Below, in pieces: positions 28,001 through 37,151 of a DNA stretch of 64,000 nucleotides (position 1 is its first letter; each line of letters opens with the position of its first letter). This DNA comes from Ehretia macrophylla. Lineage: Eukaryota > Streptophyta > Magnoliopsida > Boraginales > Ehretiaceae. The position numbers and the translations under genes were made by a program. The stretch is from positions 14,441,501 through 14,505,500 of the forward strand of contig CM075765.1 in NCBI GenBank assembly GCA_037974665.1. The letters run 5' to 3'. The notes under the pieces were generated by a model, which saw only the letters and a program-made list of their open reading frames with translations, made no database searches and was not told the origin of the DNA.

Positions 28001-31000
28001 GAAACTTTTGCTCTTGTAGTCAAAGGAGAGAAATCGCATGAAGAAGAAGTCCCAGAGGAGGTACAACACATATTGGAAGAATTTAAAGAAATTATTCCGG
28101 ATGAATTACCTGATGGACTTCCACCGATGAGGGACATCCAGCATCACATTGACTTAGTCCCTGGAGCAAGTTTGCCAAATTTACCTCACTACCGGATGAG
28201 CCCAAAGGAGAATGAAATACTAAAAGAGAAGGTAGAAGAATTAATGCGCAAGGGGCATATTAGAGAAAGTATGAGTCCGTGTGCAGTACCAGCTTTGTTG
28301 ACACCCAAGAAGGATGGAAGCTGGAGAATGTGTGTGGATAGCCGAGCCATCAACAAAATCACAGTCAGGTATCGTTTCCCTATACCTCGACTGGAGGATA
28401 TGTTGGATCAATTACAAGGGTCAACAATCTTCTCGAAGATTGACTTGCGTAGCGGCTATCACCAAATCTGTATAAGACCGGGAGATGAATGGAAAACTGC
28501 TTTCAAAACACGGGAAGGCTTATACGAATGGTTAGTCATGCCATTTGGACTATCCAACGCACCAAGTACATTCATGCGCCTTATGAATCAAGTCCTCAAG
28601 CCATTTATCGGAAGGTTTGTCGTGGTTTATTTCGACGACATTTTGATCTATAGCCACAACAAAGAAGAGCATGTGGACCACCTGCGTCAGATTATGAAAG
28701 TCCTTCAAGACAACAAGCTATTTGTTAATTTAAAAAAATGCAGCTTTATGACAAATCGCTTAGTTTTCTTGGGCTTCATTGTAAGTGCTGAAGGAATCCA
28801 TGTTGATGATGAGAAAGTTCGAGCAATCAGAGACTGGCCGACTCCAAAGACAGTCACTGAAGTCAGAAGCTTTCATGGCTTAGCCACATTTTACAGGAGG
28901 TTCATCAAGAATTTTAGCAGTATCGTTGCTCCTATCACTGATTGCTTAAAGAAAGGGAAATTCCAGTGGAGTGAGGCAGCTGACAAAAGTTTTGCACAAA
29001 TCAAAGAAAAGTTAACAACTGCACCTGTCTTGGTGTTGCCGAATTTCGATAAAGTTTTTGAAGTGGAATGTGATGCAAGTGGAATTGGCATTGGGGCAGT
29101 ATTATCTCAAGAAGGCAGACCTGTTGCATTCTACAGTGAAAAGCTTAGCGAGGCACGTCAAAAATGGTCAACCTATGAGCAGGAGTTATATGCTGTGCTT
29201 CAAGCTTTACGACATTGGGAATATTATTTAATTCCACGTGAATTTGTAATATATTCTGATCATGAAGCCTTGAAGCATTTCAAGAGTCAAAAACATTTGA
29301 ACAAGATGCATGCAAGGTGGGCTTCGTATATGGAGCAATTTCCTTATGTTATTAAACATAAATCAGGAGCTTCCAACCGTGTTGCCGATGCCTTGAGTAG
29401 AAGGGCAACTTTGCTGGTTACTTTAAGTGGCGAAGTTGTAGGATTTGAATGTCTGAAGGATCTCTACCCAGAGGATGAAGATTTTAATGAAGTTTGGCAT
29501 AAACACTTATCAAAGCAACCAACTGGAGACTTCCACGTCCATGATGGGTACCTATTCAAAGGTAACAGACTTTGCATCCCGAGGACATCCTTAAGGGAGA
29601 AAATCATTCGAGACTTGCATGGAGGAGGACTTGGTGGACATCTTGGACGAGATAAGACTATTGCAAGTGTGGAGGAAAGGTATTTCTGGCCACAAATCAA
29701 AAGAGATGTGGGCAAGTTCGTGAGACAATGTCCAATTTGTCAAACTGCAAAGGGCCAGACACAAAACACGGGACTCTATATGCCGTTGCCTATACCAGAA
29801 GATATTTGGGAAGATTTGTCTATGGATTTCGTCTTGGGATTGCCAAGAACCCAAAGAGGAGTAGACTCTGTATTTGTGGTCGTGGATAGATTTTCAAAGA
29901 TGGCGCATTTCATCCCTTGCAGGAAAACTTCAGATGCAGTGCACATTGCAAGACTATTCTTCCAAGAGATTGTGCGACTCCATGGAGTCCCAAAATCCAT
30001 CACTTCTGATAGAGATTCTAAATTTCTATCTCACTTCTGGCTCACATTATGGAAGCGCTTCGATGCAAGTTTGAAGTTCAGCAGCACAGCTCATCCTCAA
30101 ACTGATGGTCAAACCGAGGCAACCAACAGAACCTTGGGAAATTTGATTTGTTGTATTTGCCAAGATAAGCCAAGACAATGGGATTTTGCACTTGCACAAG
30201 CTGAGTTTGCCTATAATAGTGCAATCCACAGCTCAACTGGAGTTTCACCATTTTTCATTGTCTACAAGAAGGTACCAAAGCATGCTCTAGATTTGGTTAA
30301 ACTGCCGAAATTCTCTGATAAGAGCATTGCAGCAAATAAAATGGCAGAACAAGTGCAGTCTATTCAAGAAGAGGTGAAACAGAAATTGGAAGCCTCAAAT
30401 GCCAAATACAAGGCTGCAGCTGATAAGCATAAAAGGGTGAAGGTATTTAAAAAAGGAGATATGGTCATGGTCTACTTGAGGAAAGAAAGAATTCCAGTGG
30501 GTACCTACAACAAGCTGAATCCGAAGAAGTATGGTCCCTACCAAATTTTAAAGAAGATCAATGACAATGCTTATGTGGTTGATCTTCCGGATGATTGGGG
30601 AATTTCATCAACCTTCAATGTTGCTGATTTATATGATTACTATCCACAGGAAGGTTCTTTATATCCGGAAATTAACTCGAGGGCGAGTTTTTCTCAAGTG
30701 GAGGAGATTGATGCGGAACATGATTCAATGGAGTTGATGAAAAAGATTGACAAAATCAAACCCAAGAAGAAGAACAAATAAACCTTCATATTTTTTTTTT
30801 CTTATGTTATGAATAGTATTGCTTTGTTATGAATAGTATCCTTTAGTTTGTTTTATCCCACATAGGAAGTTTAGCAAATTTTAAGGCCTAAGAGCTCCTA
30901 TAAATAGATAGCTCTCCAAGCTCATTAAACACACTTCAATCAATACAAAACTAGTATTGTATACTTCCTCTCTAGCATTCTAGAGTTGTAATATTTAAGT

Positions 31001-33376
31001 TTTCCTTGTATCAAGGACGTTTTACTAGAACGAATCTAGTGTTTCGCTTCCGTTCTGCGTCATTGTGATGAAGAGGAAGGAGTTACAACCTTTCGACCTG
31101 ATAACCAGTCACAATTAAGCCTGACCCATTGAATGAGAAGATGCAAACTTTAAAAAAGTTGAAGCCCAGATACTATAAAGATTAGTACATATTTACACAA
31201 ATGTCAATTTTGAAAACTGCGAGTTATAATAGATATATATACACAAACAGAGACGAGTGAAGAGCATGCCACTTCAATGTTTAACTAGAGAAACTCCCCG
31301 CACCAAAGAAAAAGCATATATATGGTCATTCAGTTTCCATTCTACGGAGTAAAAAAAGGAATATGAAATCAACTAAAATATTCTGGTAAAAAAAAAAAAA
31401 AGACTCACATTAACCAATTAAGATTAAAAGGCAAAGAAGCTAAAGCATGTACAGATAAAATTACATGTCCTCACTAGAAGTCAAACTTGATTTACCGTGA
31501 CAATAACTGTCTTGTCTTCATTATATAGTGGCTGATCTCCGGAAGTAGGATCTACTATAGCCAATCGTTGATGAGCAAGATAACAATCTTGATGGCAGTG
31601 CAAGCCACTCCAGTCAGGACCTCGATGGCGCAACCTATACATTCCAAACAGTATAGCAAAAGAGAGTTTAGGAACTCTTTATTGTCACAACAGTCTAGAG
31701 TGATAAATGATACTTATATTAAGAATCCACCTCGATACTCCAGTCAAGACAGTTGGAAACAGAGATAATAGTTAGATAGTCAGAAGCTTGAAATAAGCAT
31801 GTATTGTTGATATTTCCAGTTCATGCCAATTTTTTTAAACTTTAACATCTGACAATAAAAAATTGATCTTCCACACTACAGAAAGCTTAATATCAAACAT
31901 AACTAAGTGATTGCACTTGAACTTTTCTTTTTCTCTATTCCTAATCAGACCTAAAGATAAATACTTTTGAAATTTCCTTTTCTCCGTTCTTAATAATCCT
32001 AAGGAATAATGAAGAAAAATTTTGATGTGAACATGGGTTGCCTTTTGTTCAATCTTAATCAACTATGTAATTGAGAAACAATGGCTTTGTGTTCCCAAAG
32101 AAATACCCACAAGAGACTAGGATTGAACAAAAGGGAATAGAATTGAGAATGGATGGCCTTTCTCTTCTCTTCTCTTCTAGTAGAACAAAAACCAAAAGAC
32201 TAAGATTGAACAAAAGGAAATGTAATTGAGAAACAATGGCTCTTCTCTTCTCTTCTGGGAGGAGAGGATAAAACCAGGAGACCAAAGATGGAAAAAAAAA
32301 AAAAAAAAAAAGGGAGAAAATACAAATATGAAAATTATATTACCTCAATACTTCCTCGTGAAGTAAAAGGAAAATAATGCGCAGATCATTCCCACAAGCA
32401 GAAACAGACTGTAAATGAATTCATCATATCTTCTTCTCATCTCATGTTTCTAATCCCAACTTCAACCCAGTCGAAAACCCAATATCAGCTTTACAGCCTT
32501 TAACACTATTATTATTTAACTTTGACATATTTTCGTCCCATGAAGCATTCAACTTCACAACCTTTGTTTACAAAGCCGAAAAGTCAATCTTTTTCTTTTT
32601 TCATTTCAAGTGAAGAGAAAGAAGGGCTAATACTGCACCGTACTTCTGCCTAGAGGACTTCTTTAATCACATTAAAAGCATTCTTTAATGCGAAAATGCT
32701 TGAAATAATCATAAAAATCACTCTTTTCAGTCCTTAATACACAGTAACTCAACTTTTATATAAAGTAAATTGGAAAAAGCCTCATAAAATTGCCCGTTAG
32801 ACACACAGCTACCATAAAATACTAATAAGCCACTGCATATCAATAAAATCACTTTTAACATTCAAAAAAAACTAATAAGCCCTTCTGGTTAAGAATGTGG
32901 CTCACTCCGCTTGTGTCCAATAACGGGAGAGATTTTCTGACACATTCTAATAAACTATAAATGTTATTGGATTATTATACCACCTCGTGCTCCAAACCTA
33001 CCACGAGCAACTTTGACAAAACACGAGGGATCTCTCTGCAATTCACCACTATTTAATTATCAAAACATAAAATTAAGGACTATCAAAAATTAATTCACAC
33101 CACACAATAACAGCTACAAAATATCAACATTGTAAACAAAATTCAACATAAAATTATAAAAAAAATACAACCACATTATCTACAATTTGAACTTCTTAAA
33201 AATTCAAGAAATGTTACATTCTACCAATGAGACAATAATTAAGCCAGAAATGAACATATCAACTTTAAAATTAAAATTAAAAATATAAAAATTTACCTTC
33301 GGGACAGCTCGATAATTCGGGAACGTTTCGCTTGAGAGGTGTCAATGCAACCTAACACAGCGAGAATTCCACACAT
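16052..33376 (-). CDS. ASN2: Asparagine synthetase (glutamine-hydrolysing), ASN2 type
   Basis: Makes asparagine from aspartate, glutamine and ATP in the cytosol. The 14 exons in order of reading are 33376-33297, 31634-31496, 24407-24312, 24118-23977, 23831-23736, 22966-22872, 21575-21414, 18820-18740, 18629-18408, 18230-18096, 17208-17128, 16928-16842, 16729-16622 and 16276-16052. Together they give 582 residues, the normal plant length, with an open frame throughout. MCGI puts the catalytic Cys2 at the N-terminus (class II glutaminase). NGEIYNH and the GSD motif follow. The synthetase half has the PPi loop SGGLDSS near residue 233, then [12 protein letters not shown] and [21 protein letters not shown] and the DHAN..VSD stretch favour the ASN2/ASN3 class over ASN1. 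Intron 2 is 7.1 kb because a gypsy element sits in it antisense. The C-terminus ends in a short Glu/Lys/Ala/Val tail. Confidence 0.95.
19783..20991. mobile_element. Long-TIR Mutator-like non-autonomous element in ASN intron 7
   Basis: Inverted ends of about 125 bp: the left starts gagtaaaatgcatcacac and the right mirrors it as gaataaaatgcgtaatac. Each end carries three CCCTGTGTTT-like motifs at ~30-bp steps (left: 19803, 19834, 19863). Flanking gatgtatt and gatggatt could be an 8-9 bp target duplication. There is no transposase. The interior has a (CCA)n tract at about 20091-20115 and a tRNA-like piece at 20372-20450. Confidence 0.75.
20372..20450 (+). repeat. tRNA-like sequence inside the long-TIR element
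   Basis: A box A-like TAGCATAGCGGTAGAG is followed at tRNA spacing by box B-like GGGATCGAATCC. No full cloverleaf is evident, so this is a tRNA pseudogene or SINE head carried by the transposon. Confidence 0.5.
21763..21911 (-). mobile_element. 5'-truncated LINE insertion in ASN intron 6/7 region
   Basis: About 125 bp of LINE 3' tail on the minus strand, ending ...GGTGCTTATTAATAAAATT, then ATTC and poly(A) (a T-run on +, 21771-21779). It is bounded by a 12-bp direct repeat ATATCTAGTTTT at 21763-21774 and 21900-21911. Poly(A), a long target duplication and severe 5' truncation are the hallmarks of LINE insertion. It lies in the intron between 21576 and 22871. Confidence 0.8.
22194..22552. mobile_element. 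MITE-like repeat in ASN intron
   Basis: Begins GGCCATCTTTAACCCATTCCC and ends near AGCTATTAGAGATGG, a weak inverted match. The interior repeats ACATGTAGAGA and TTCCCTA motifs in both directions. This resembles plant MITEs with GGCCATCTCCAACC ends. The borders are approximate. Confidence 0.5.
25515..25868 (+). repeat. 5' LTR of the gypsy element
   Basis: 354 bp, starting TGATGC and ending GCGTCA. TATAAATAG at 25705-25713 is the likely core promoter. ATCCCACATA lies 43 bp before it. The first ~72 bases encode the end of the pol frame when read at the 3' copy. Confidence 0.95.
25924..26056 (+). repeat. 67-bp tandem repeat with short hairpins in the gypsy leader
   Basis: Two imperfect copies starting at 25924 and 25991 (GAG-C/T-CGTATGCTCTGCAC). 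Each holds a small stem-loop (CCACTAATAGTGG and CCACGTATAGTGG). It lies between the primer site and gag, where structured leader RNA is common in retroelements. Confidence 0.8.
26081..27511 (+). CDS. Gypsy element gag part
   Basis: Starts MASKNTNGG. It has an Arg/Gln/Glu-rich N-terminal half, then a retrotransposon gag domain ([19 protein letters not shown] and RFLPPDY, about residues 185-320), and a CCHC zinc knuckle [14 protein letters not shown] near residue 410. It ends in an acidic tail. This is the structural protein of the element, not a host gene. Confidence 0.9.
   Translation: MASKNTNGGGDSGNVDINIAGSSHSRGEGGHPIDGDRGMEALWAAIQAQEEKMTRELREIRDILSNLSLNANRARDDGGINRAREDARGQPINQRDLAIRHRQPAYEDESDEELLNYRGINQAQPRARNQPQHPHQRGFARHRRPPTYEEESDSDEEINQRHQHAPRRGQGFDEYRPKADIPNFNGDLNIEAFLDWCYEVEKFFDMMDVPENKQVKLVAYKLKSGAAAWWDTLQNNRRRQGKAPVRTWRKMKQQLKGRFLPPDYEQYLFQQYQNCSQGHRSVREYTDEFLRLTARCNISESEEQQTSRYLNGLKFAIRDKMTLAPIWTVDEGYNMALKAEMLLARPSTRQTPFAPVRSNPDRGKQVAEEATRPSTHNTGTSDQGVAKSIRQTSNTTRPNNPYARPTIGKCFKCGEPGHRSNECRARKSVNLADYDNERDEEVEYNNDDDLEDAEIADEDGKQVMCIIQRLLYTPKQ
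27620..30781 (+). CDS. Gypsy element pol part (RT, RNase H, integrase)
   Basis: Long open part with the order of Ty3/gypsy. Protease remnant region at the start; reverse transcriptase about 28230-28780 with YFDDILIYS; RNase H about 29040-29400 ([15 protein letters not shown], then YSDHEALK); integrase zinc region about 29640-29740 (H..H..CPIC); integrase core 29790-30230; GPYQIL and [10 protein letters not shown] near 30530-30640. The frame ends inside the 3' LTR with a Lys-rich tail. RT-RNase H before integrase rules out copia. Confidence 0.93.
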   Translation: MVNYLKLPTEPHPTSYVIGWVKKGPSIKVTEVCKVPISIGKSYKDEIMCDVIDMEACHILLVRPWQYDVDATHRRRTNVYFFWWNGKKIAILPTNKDRPKTSKVEGKSFLIMADSANEFFKESNETGETFALVVKGEKSHEEEVPEEVQHILEEFKEIIPDELPDGLPPMRDIQHHIDLVPGASLPNLPHYRMSPKENEILKEKVEELMRKGHIRESMSPCAVPALLTPKKDGSWRMCVDSRAINKITVRYRFPIPRLEDMLDQLQGSTIFSKIDLRSGYHQICIRPGDEWKTAFKTREGLYEWLVMPFGLSNAPSTFMRLMNQVLKPFIGRFVVVYFDDILIYSHNKEEHVDHLRQIMKVLQDNKLFVNLKKCSFMTNRLVFLGFIVSAEGIHVDDEKVRAIRDWPTPKTVTEVRSFHGLATFYRRFIKNFSSIVAPITDCLKKGKFQWSEAADKSFAQIKEKLTTAPVLVLPNFDKVFEVECDASGIGIGAVLSQEGRPVAFYSEKLSEARQKWSTYEQELYAVLQALRHWEYYLIPREFVIYSDHEALKHFKSQKHLNKMHARWASYMEQFPYVIKHKSGASNRVADALSRRATLLVTLSGEVVGFECLKDLYPEDEDFNEVWHKHLSKQPTGDFHVHDGYLFKGNRLCIPRTSLREKIIRDLHGGGLGGHLGRDKTIASVEERYFWPQIKRDVGKFVRQCPICQTAKGQTQNTGLYMPLPIPEDIWEDLSMDFVLGLPRTQRGVDSVFVVVDRFSKMAHFIPCRKTSDAVHIARLFFQEIVRLHGVPKSITSDRDSKFLSHFWLTLWKRFDASLKFSSTAHPQTDGQTEATNRTLGNLICCICQDKPRQWDFALAQAEFAYNSAIHSSTGVSPFFIVYKKVPKHALDLVKLPKFSDKSIAANKMAEQVQSIQEEVKQKLEASNAKYKAAADKHKRVKVFKKGDMVMVYLRKERIPVGTYNKLNPKKYGPYQILKKINDNAYVVDLPDDWGISSTFNVADLYDYYPQEGSLYPEINSRASFSQVEEIDAEHDSMELMKKIDKIKPKKKNK
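30709..31062 (+). repeat. 3' LTR of the gypsy element
   Basis: 354 bp and, by my reading, identical to 25515-25868 including a run of ten T. It overlaps the last ~72 bases of the pol frame. Confidence 0.95.
32062..32285. repeat. Imperfect ~80-bp tandem repeats in ASN intron 1
   Basis: About three related units share GTAATTGAGAAACAATGGC, TTCTCTTCTCTTCT and GATTGAACAAAAG. They lie in the intron between exons 1 and 2 of asparagine synthetase, followed by a poly(A) run at 32291-32311. Confidence 0.6.
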
Positions 33377-33534
33377 GGCTTCTCTCTCTCTCTAGAATTT
33401 TCTCTCTCTATATATATGAATATTGTATATGTACGTATAGGTAAGTTGAGAGAAAATGAGGCACAGACGCGCTGAAAAAGAGAAACACAGCCGTTGGAAT
33501 GCAGATGATAGCGGAGGGTGGCTGATATATATAG
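33377..33534 (-). promoter_or_regulatory. Core promoter and 5' UTR of the asparagine synthetase gene
   Basis: On the minus strand a TATATATA box lies at about 33524-33533, roughly 150 bases before the start codon. Between them is a GA-repeat-rich leader (CT repeats on +, 33379-33410), a common plant 5' UTR feature. The transcription start was not resolved. Confidence 0.55.
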
Positions 33535-34519
33535 GGCTCAGGTTCGATTGATCTCAGCCGTTGATTTCAAAAGATTCCTTGTTAGTAGTTTTATTTTCTA
33601 TATAATTAGGGTTTAAGCACCTGTTTAAGATTCTTGCCTTGTGGGACCCATTCTGCCTTGTCCAAAATTGGAAATTTTGATTCTTAAATATTCACGTCAT
33701 TGGATCTGAATTTTTTAATAATGTAATCAAAAAAATAAATATTAATGAAGTAATGATACAGTAGTTGAATCTTAACACTTATCTTATTGTAATTATATTA
33801 TCATTTTACTATTATTAATTTTCTCAATAATGTTATTACGTTACCACAATTGATATTTCTAATATAGTTAATATGTTATTTATGATTCAAAACCATAAAT
33901 AATTACAAAAATTGCAGCCCACTGATAATGCGTATTAGTATATTAAAAAAATGCTTTGAATCTTATTAATTTAATAACCCTAAATGTGCTCTTCACCATC
34001 AAATATGTAGGATCAAAAGTAAGAATTAGAGGTCGACAATCAAATGTTTTTTGTAAAGTAGTTAGTTGTTTTTTCTTTTCTCGATTTTTTTTTTTTTTTT
34101 TGGAAATGTGGCCTTTTGAGTATCCCGCAGAGAGTTGCAATAATAAAACGAGTGGTTAGTAATAATTTCAAGTTTCAAAATTTGGGAATAGGTAGAAATG
34201 AGCTTTTTGTTGTTTTTAAAAACAGTAAATTCCACCAGTGATACCTTATTTTTTTAGGGTTATGACACTTTGGTCATATATTTTTTAAAATGAACTTTCT
34301 AATTTTGAATGTATTGTAAATTGACATCGTTGACTTAATTTGCTTATTTCGGTATTTTTTATGGCATTTATTTTTTAGGATCAAATTGGACAATTTCTAT
34401 ATACACGTGTGATGGGTTAGGTTAAAAAAAGAAAGAAAGCAATCAGATTTTGTGTCAACCACTTAATCCATTGCGGTATTCAAAAACGAAAAACTAAGAT
34501 AGGGCAAATATTCTTTAGG
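33535..34519. other. AT-rich spacer upstream of ASN
   Basis: No gene seen. It has long A/T runs (T-run at 34083-34101). Part of 34205-34420 reads like a decayed long-TIR element end (spaced 'ttttagggtt', 'ggtcatat' phrases) but shows no partner end. Confidence 0.4.
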
Positions 34520-34689
34520 ATCATTAGTGGGGTAAAATGCAGCAGTAGTCCCCATTGTTTACTCAAAAGTCAATTTAATCCCCATTGTTTCAAAATGCTC
34601 AAAAAGGTCCACAATATTTGTAAACATGCTTATTGTGGTCCCTACCGTTAAAATTTTGGTTAGTTTTAACAGATGTGAATAGTATTTCA

Positions 34690-34960
34690 AGGGTAAATTT
34701 GAAAAATCACAAAAAACACAAAATTTCACACAAAAATACCAAAAAACACACACTAACACACCTACAAACACACGCACTCACCACAAAAAAGACACTAACA
34801 CACCCACAAACACACACACTCACAGAAACACCAAAAAATACACTAATACACACACATTAACACACCCACAAACACACACTAACACCAAAAAACACACACT
34901 AACACCAAAAAATACACACCCATAAACACACACTAACACCAAAACACACACTAATACACA
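34690..34960. repeat. CA-rich low-complexity block
   Basis: Irregular repeats of CACACACTAACAC, CACCAAAAAACAC and similar. The + strand is almost free of G. It lies between the left inverted end and the G-tract block of the element at 34530-35572. Confidence 0.85.
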
Positions 34961-34961
34961 A

Positions 34962-35300
34962 GGAGGGGGGTGGGGCTGTTCGCGCACCAGGGGGGGGGGG
35001 GTGGGTGGCGCTGTTCGCGCAGGGGGGTGGGGGGGCGCTGTCGCGCGCAGGGGGGGGTGGGGGGGGCGCTGTCGCGCGCAGGGGGGGGTGGGGGGGGGCG
35101 CTGTCGCGCGCAGGGGGGGTGGGGGGGGCGCTGTCGCGCGCAGGGGGGGTGGGGGGGGCGCTGTCGCGCGCAGGGGGGGGTGGGGGGGCGCTGTCGCGCG
35201 CAGGGGGGGGGGGGGAGGCGCTGTCGCGCGGGGGGGGGTGGGGGGCGCTGTCGCGCGCGGGGGGGGGGGGGGGTGGGGCTGTGTCGCGTGCAGGGAGTGA
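34962..35300. repeat. G-rich ~30-bp minisatellite (about 9-10 units)
   Basis: Repeats of CGCTGTCGCGCGCAG followed by G7-9, T, G6-8. Every unit has at least two long G-runs and four or more CpG. In an AT-rich genome this is an isolated strongly GC-skewed block with high G-quadruplex potential. It shades into GGTGGT repeats up to ~35350. Unit length varies by 1-3 bases through G-run slippage. Confidence 0.92.
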
Positions 35301-35582
35301 GTGGTGGGTGGTGGGTGGTGGTGGTGCTTGGTGGTGCTTGGTGGTGGTGGGTTGAGGGTTTGGAAGAGGAAGAAGAAGATAGGGATATTTTGGGTATTTT
35401 ATTTTTAAGTAAGGGTAGTTTAGTTATTTTATAAATTTTCTGTTAAAATTTTAACGGTAGGGACCACAATGAGCATGTTTACAAACATTGGGGACCTTTT
35501 TGAGCATTTTGAAACAATGGGGATTAAATTAACTTTTGAGTAAACAATGGGGACTACTGCTGCATTTTTCCCATCATTAGTG

Positions 35583-36734
35583 CACCTAAACATAAAGCCC
35601 TCGTCGATATTTTATCTACATTAATCGTATCATCTATATCAAGTTCAAATTAAATTGCTTTCAGTGATTTCACATTGCCTTATATCTCTTTTAATTGGAT
35701 GTTAACATTCCTCGTGTGCTTAAAAATATTTTAGTTACTGATTTTGTATGAACTGGTGTTGAATAATTTTTCATCAACGATAATGCATCTCGTGTGCTGA
35801 CAAAAAGAAAAAGAATATTCATGTGACTTTAATCTTTTAATATAATTTGCATTTTTTGAAATAATCTATTGTTTGGAGAGACTCAAATTTTATAGGACTA
35901 TCATAAATAACAAAAAGTTGAAAAGAAAACAAGAAGAAACTTAAGTGACAATTTTTTTTTTTTTTTGTTAATCCTTAGAAACATTCCTATTTAGACTGTC
36001 ACAATACATAAATCGGATTAAATATCACTATGAGAGACAACCCCTATAATGGGTACGTCGGTATCTTACTGCGTGATCAAATAACTGAATGTGAATCAAA
36101 TTTAAAAACACAATAACTCAACTCAAAATATATATAAATTCAATAAAAAAATATAATTTCTAATAACAGTTATCGTTATTCGTCTTTTCTCAATTATCAC
36201 CGGGCGACCCTTGGGTCTAAAGTGATAAGATTTGATTAATTTGATTGTGTTTGTCTTTTCCACGTTCAGTTAGTATAATGAAATAATTAAAAGATTCTGT
36301 GGCAAAATCTAATATGTCCCAAACTCACGGATGTGAAAGCTCACTGTCCTTTCAGTGACTACCGATGACGAGTTGGACTAGTGCTGTTGTTATTTATCAA
36401 CCGAGGTTGGATTTGTCATTTTGTCACGTTGTCAAATTGCATTAGCCAATGTGGGGACTGGGGAGTCCATCAAAACCCTTATCTTTCCATTTACAAGTCC
36501 TCGTGGGAAAAAAAAAATTTCACACCAATCACTCGATATAAGCATGTATGCGCGCCAATTGATGAACTATATATATATATATATATATATATTTTTAGGG
36601 TAATAAAATGCAGAAATTTCATAACAAAGCGGAAGAAATTATATAAGGTTAGTCAATTCCAATTGGCTCCAAATCTCAAATAAACAAGTTACATAGCGGA
36701 GATGGTGGATTTTAGAATCAATTATCATTAAATT
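35583..36734. other. AT-rich spacer with microsatellite
   Basis: No supported gene. It includes a T-run at 35950-35966 and an (AT)n array at 36569-36592. Confidence 0.45.
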
Positions 36735-37125
36735 TTGTTTGGTCTAATTTTTAGATACTCAAAAATGCTTTATGTGAGTTTAAAAACTGGAATTAATATA
36801 TTTGGTCCATTTTTTAAATTGCTTTTAGACAAAAGATGAAGTTGAAAAAAAGTTTTTTAAAAAATATGAAGCTCCAAATTAAAGTTTTTCAAAAAAAGAT
36901 TTTGCGAAATTATTTTTGTATAATGCGGAAAGTGTTTTACTTTTTATTTCTTAAATATACCCCTCTACTGTCCAACATTGCCCTCAAAATTTTTAAAAGT
37001 TCAACATTGCTAAACATAGGCCAAACCGTCAATGATTTTTTGTTCAATCGCACTTCTAATCAAAGTTTACTGCTAAAAGCTTTACAGCTCAAAATCTAAA
37101 ATTTCAAAGTTAGGTCAAATAGAAC
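36735..37125. mobile_element. Dispersed ~390-bp MITE, copy 1
   Basis: Starts TTTTGTTTGGTCTAATTTTTAG and ends near TTAGGTCAAATAGAACC, a weak inverted match. It aligns along its length with 39598-39965 (shared GCTCAAAATT, ATATAATGCG and CCCTCAAAATTTTTAAAAG). There is no coding capacity. Confidence 0.7.
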
Positions 37126-37151
37126 CTAAATTTTACTCTTTGCTATACAAT

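Larger units (their letters stand above)
25515..31062 (+). mobile_element. Ty3/gypsy LTR retrotransposon, CRM-like, very young
   Basis: 5.55-kb element with two 354-bp LTRs (25515-25868, 30709-31062) that I read as identical, flanked by a perfect 5-bp target duplication TTGTG (25510-25514 and 31063-31067). After the 5' LTR comes a primer site, TTGGCACCAGAGCC, close to the initiator-Met tRNA complement. A purine tract lies at about 30696-30707. Parts: gag 26081-27511, protease-RT-RNase H-integrase 27620-30781. The integrase tail has a GPY-type module and FNVADLY, typical of chromoviruses. The coding frame runs on into the 3' LTR, a trait known from CRM elements. It looks nearly whole, with about one break visible to me. 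It lies antisense in intron 2 of the asparagine synthetase gene. Confidence 0.95.
34530..35572. mobile_element. Long-TIR Mutator-like element with CA-rich and G-tract cargo
   Basis: 1,043-bp element, GGGTAAAATGCAGCAG ... CTGCTGCATTTTTCCC, with ~134-bp inverted ends about 95% alike by eye. It is flanked by a perfect 10-bp target duplication ATCATTAGTG (34520-34529, 35573-35582), which fits Mutator-like elements. There is no transposase. Each end has CCCCATTGTTT-like motifs at ~30-bp steps (34550, 34580, 34609, 34638) and then CCGTTAAAATTTT. Cargo: ~270 bp of CACAAACACA-type sequence, then a G-tract minisatellite. End similarity says it is fairly young. Confidence 0.9.

Noticed and set aside
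34962-35300. Possible CRISPR-like array because of regular ~30-bp repeats
   Set aside because: The units are contiguous with no unique spacers, and this is a plant nuclear genome. It is a minisatellite.
34970-35434. Open frames rich in Gly, Arg and Ala over the G-tract minisatellite
   Set aside because: All three forward frames stay open because the repeat lacks stops. There is no start context, splice signal or family match, and it lies inside a transposon. Low-complexity artefact.
36569-36603. (AT)n array as a functional element
   Set aside because: Ordinary AT microsatellite with no other signal.
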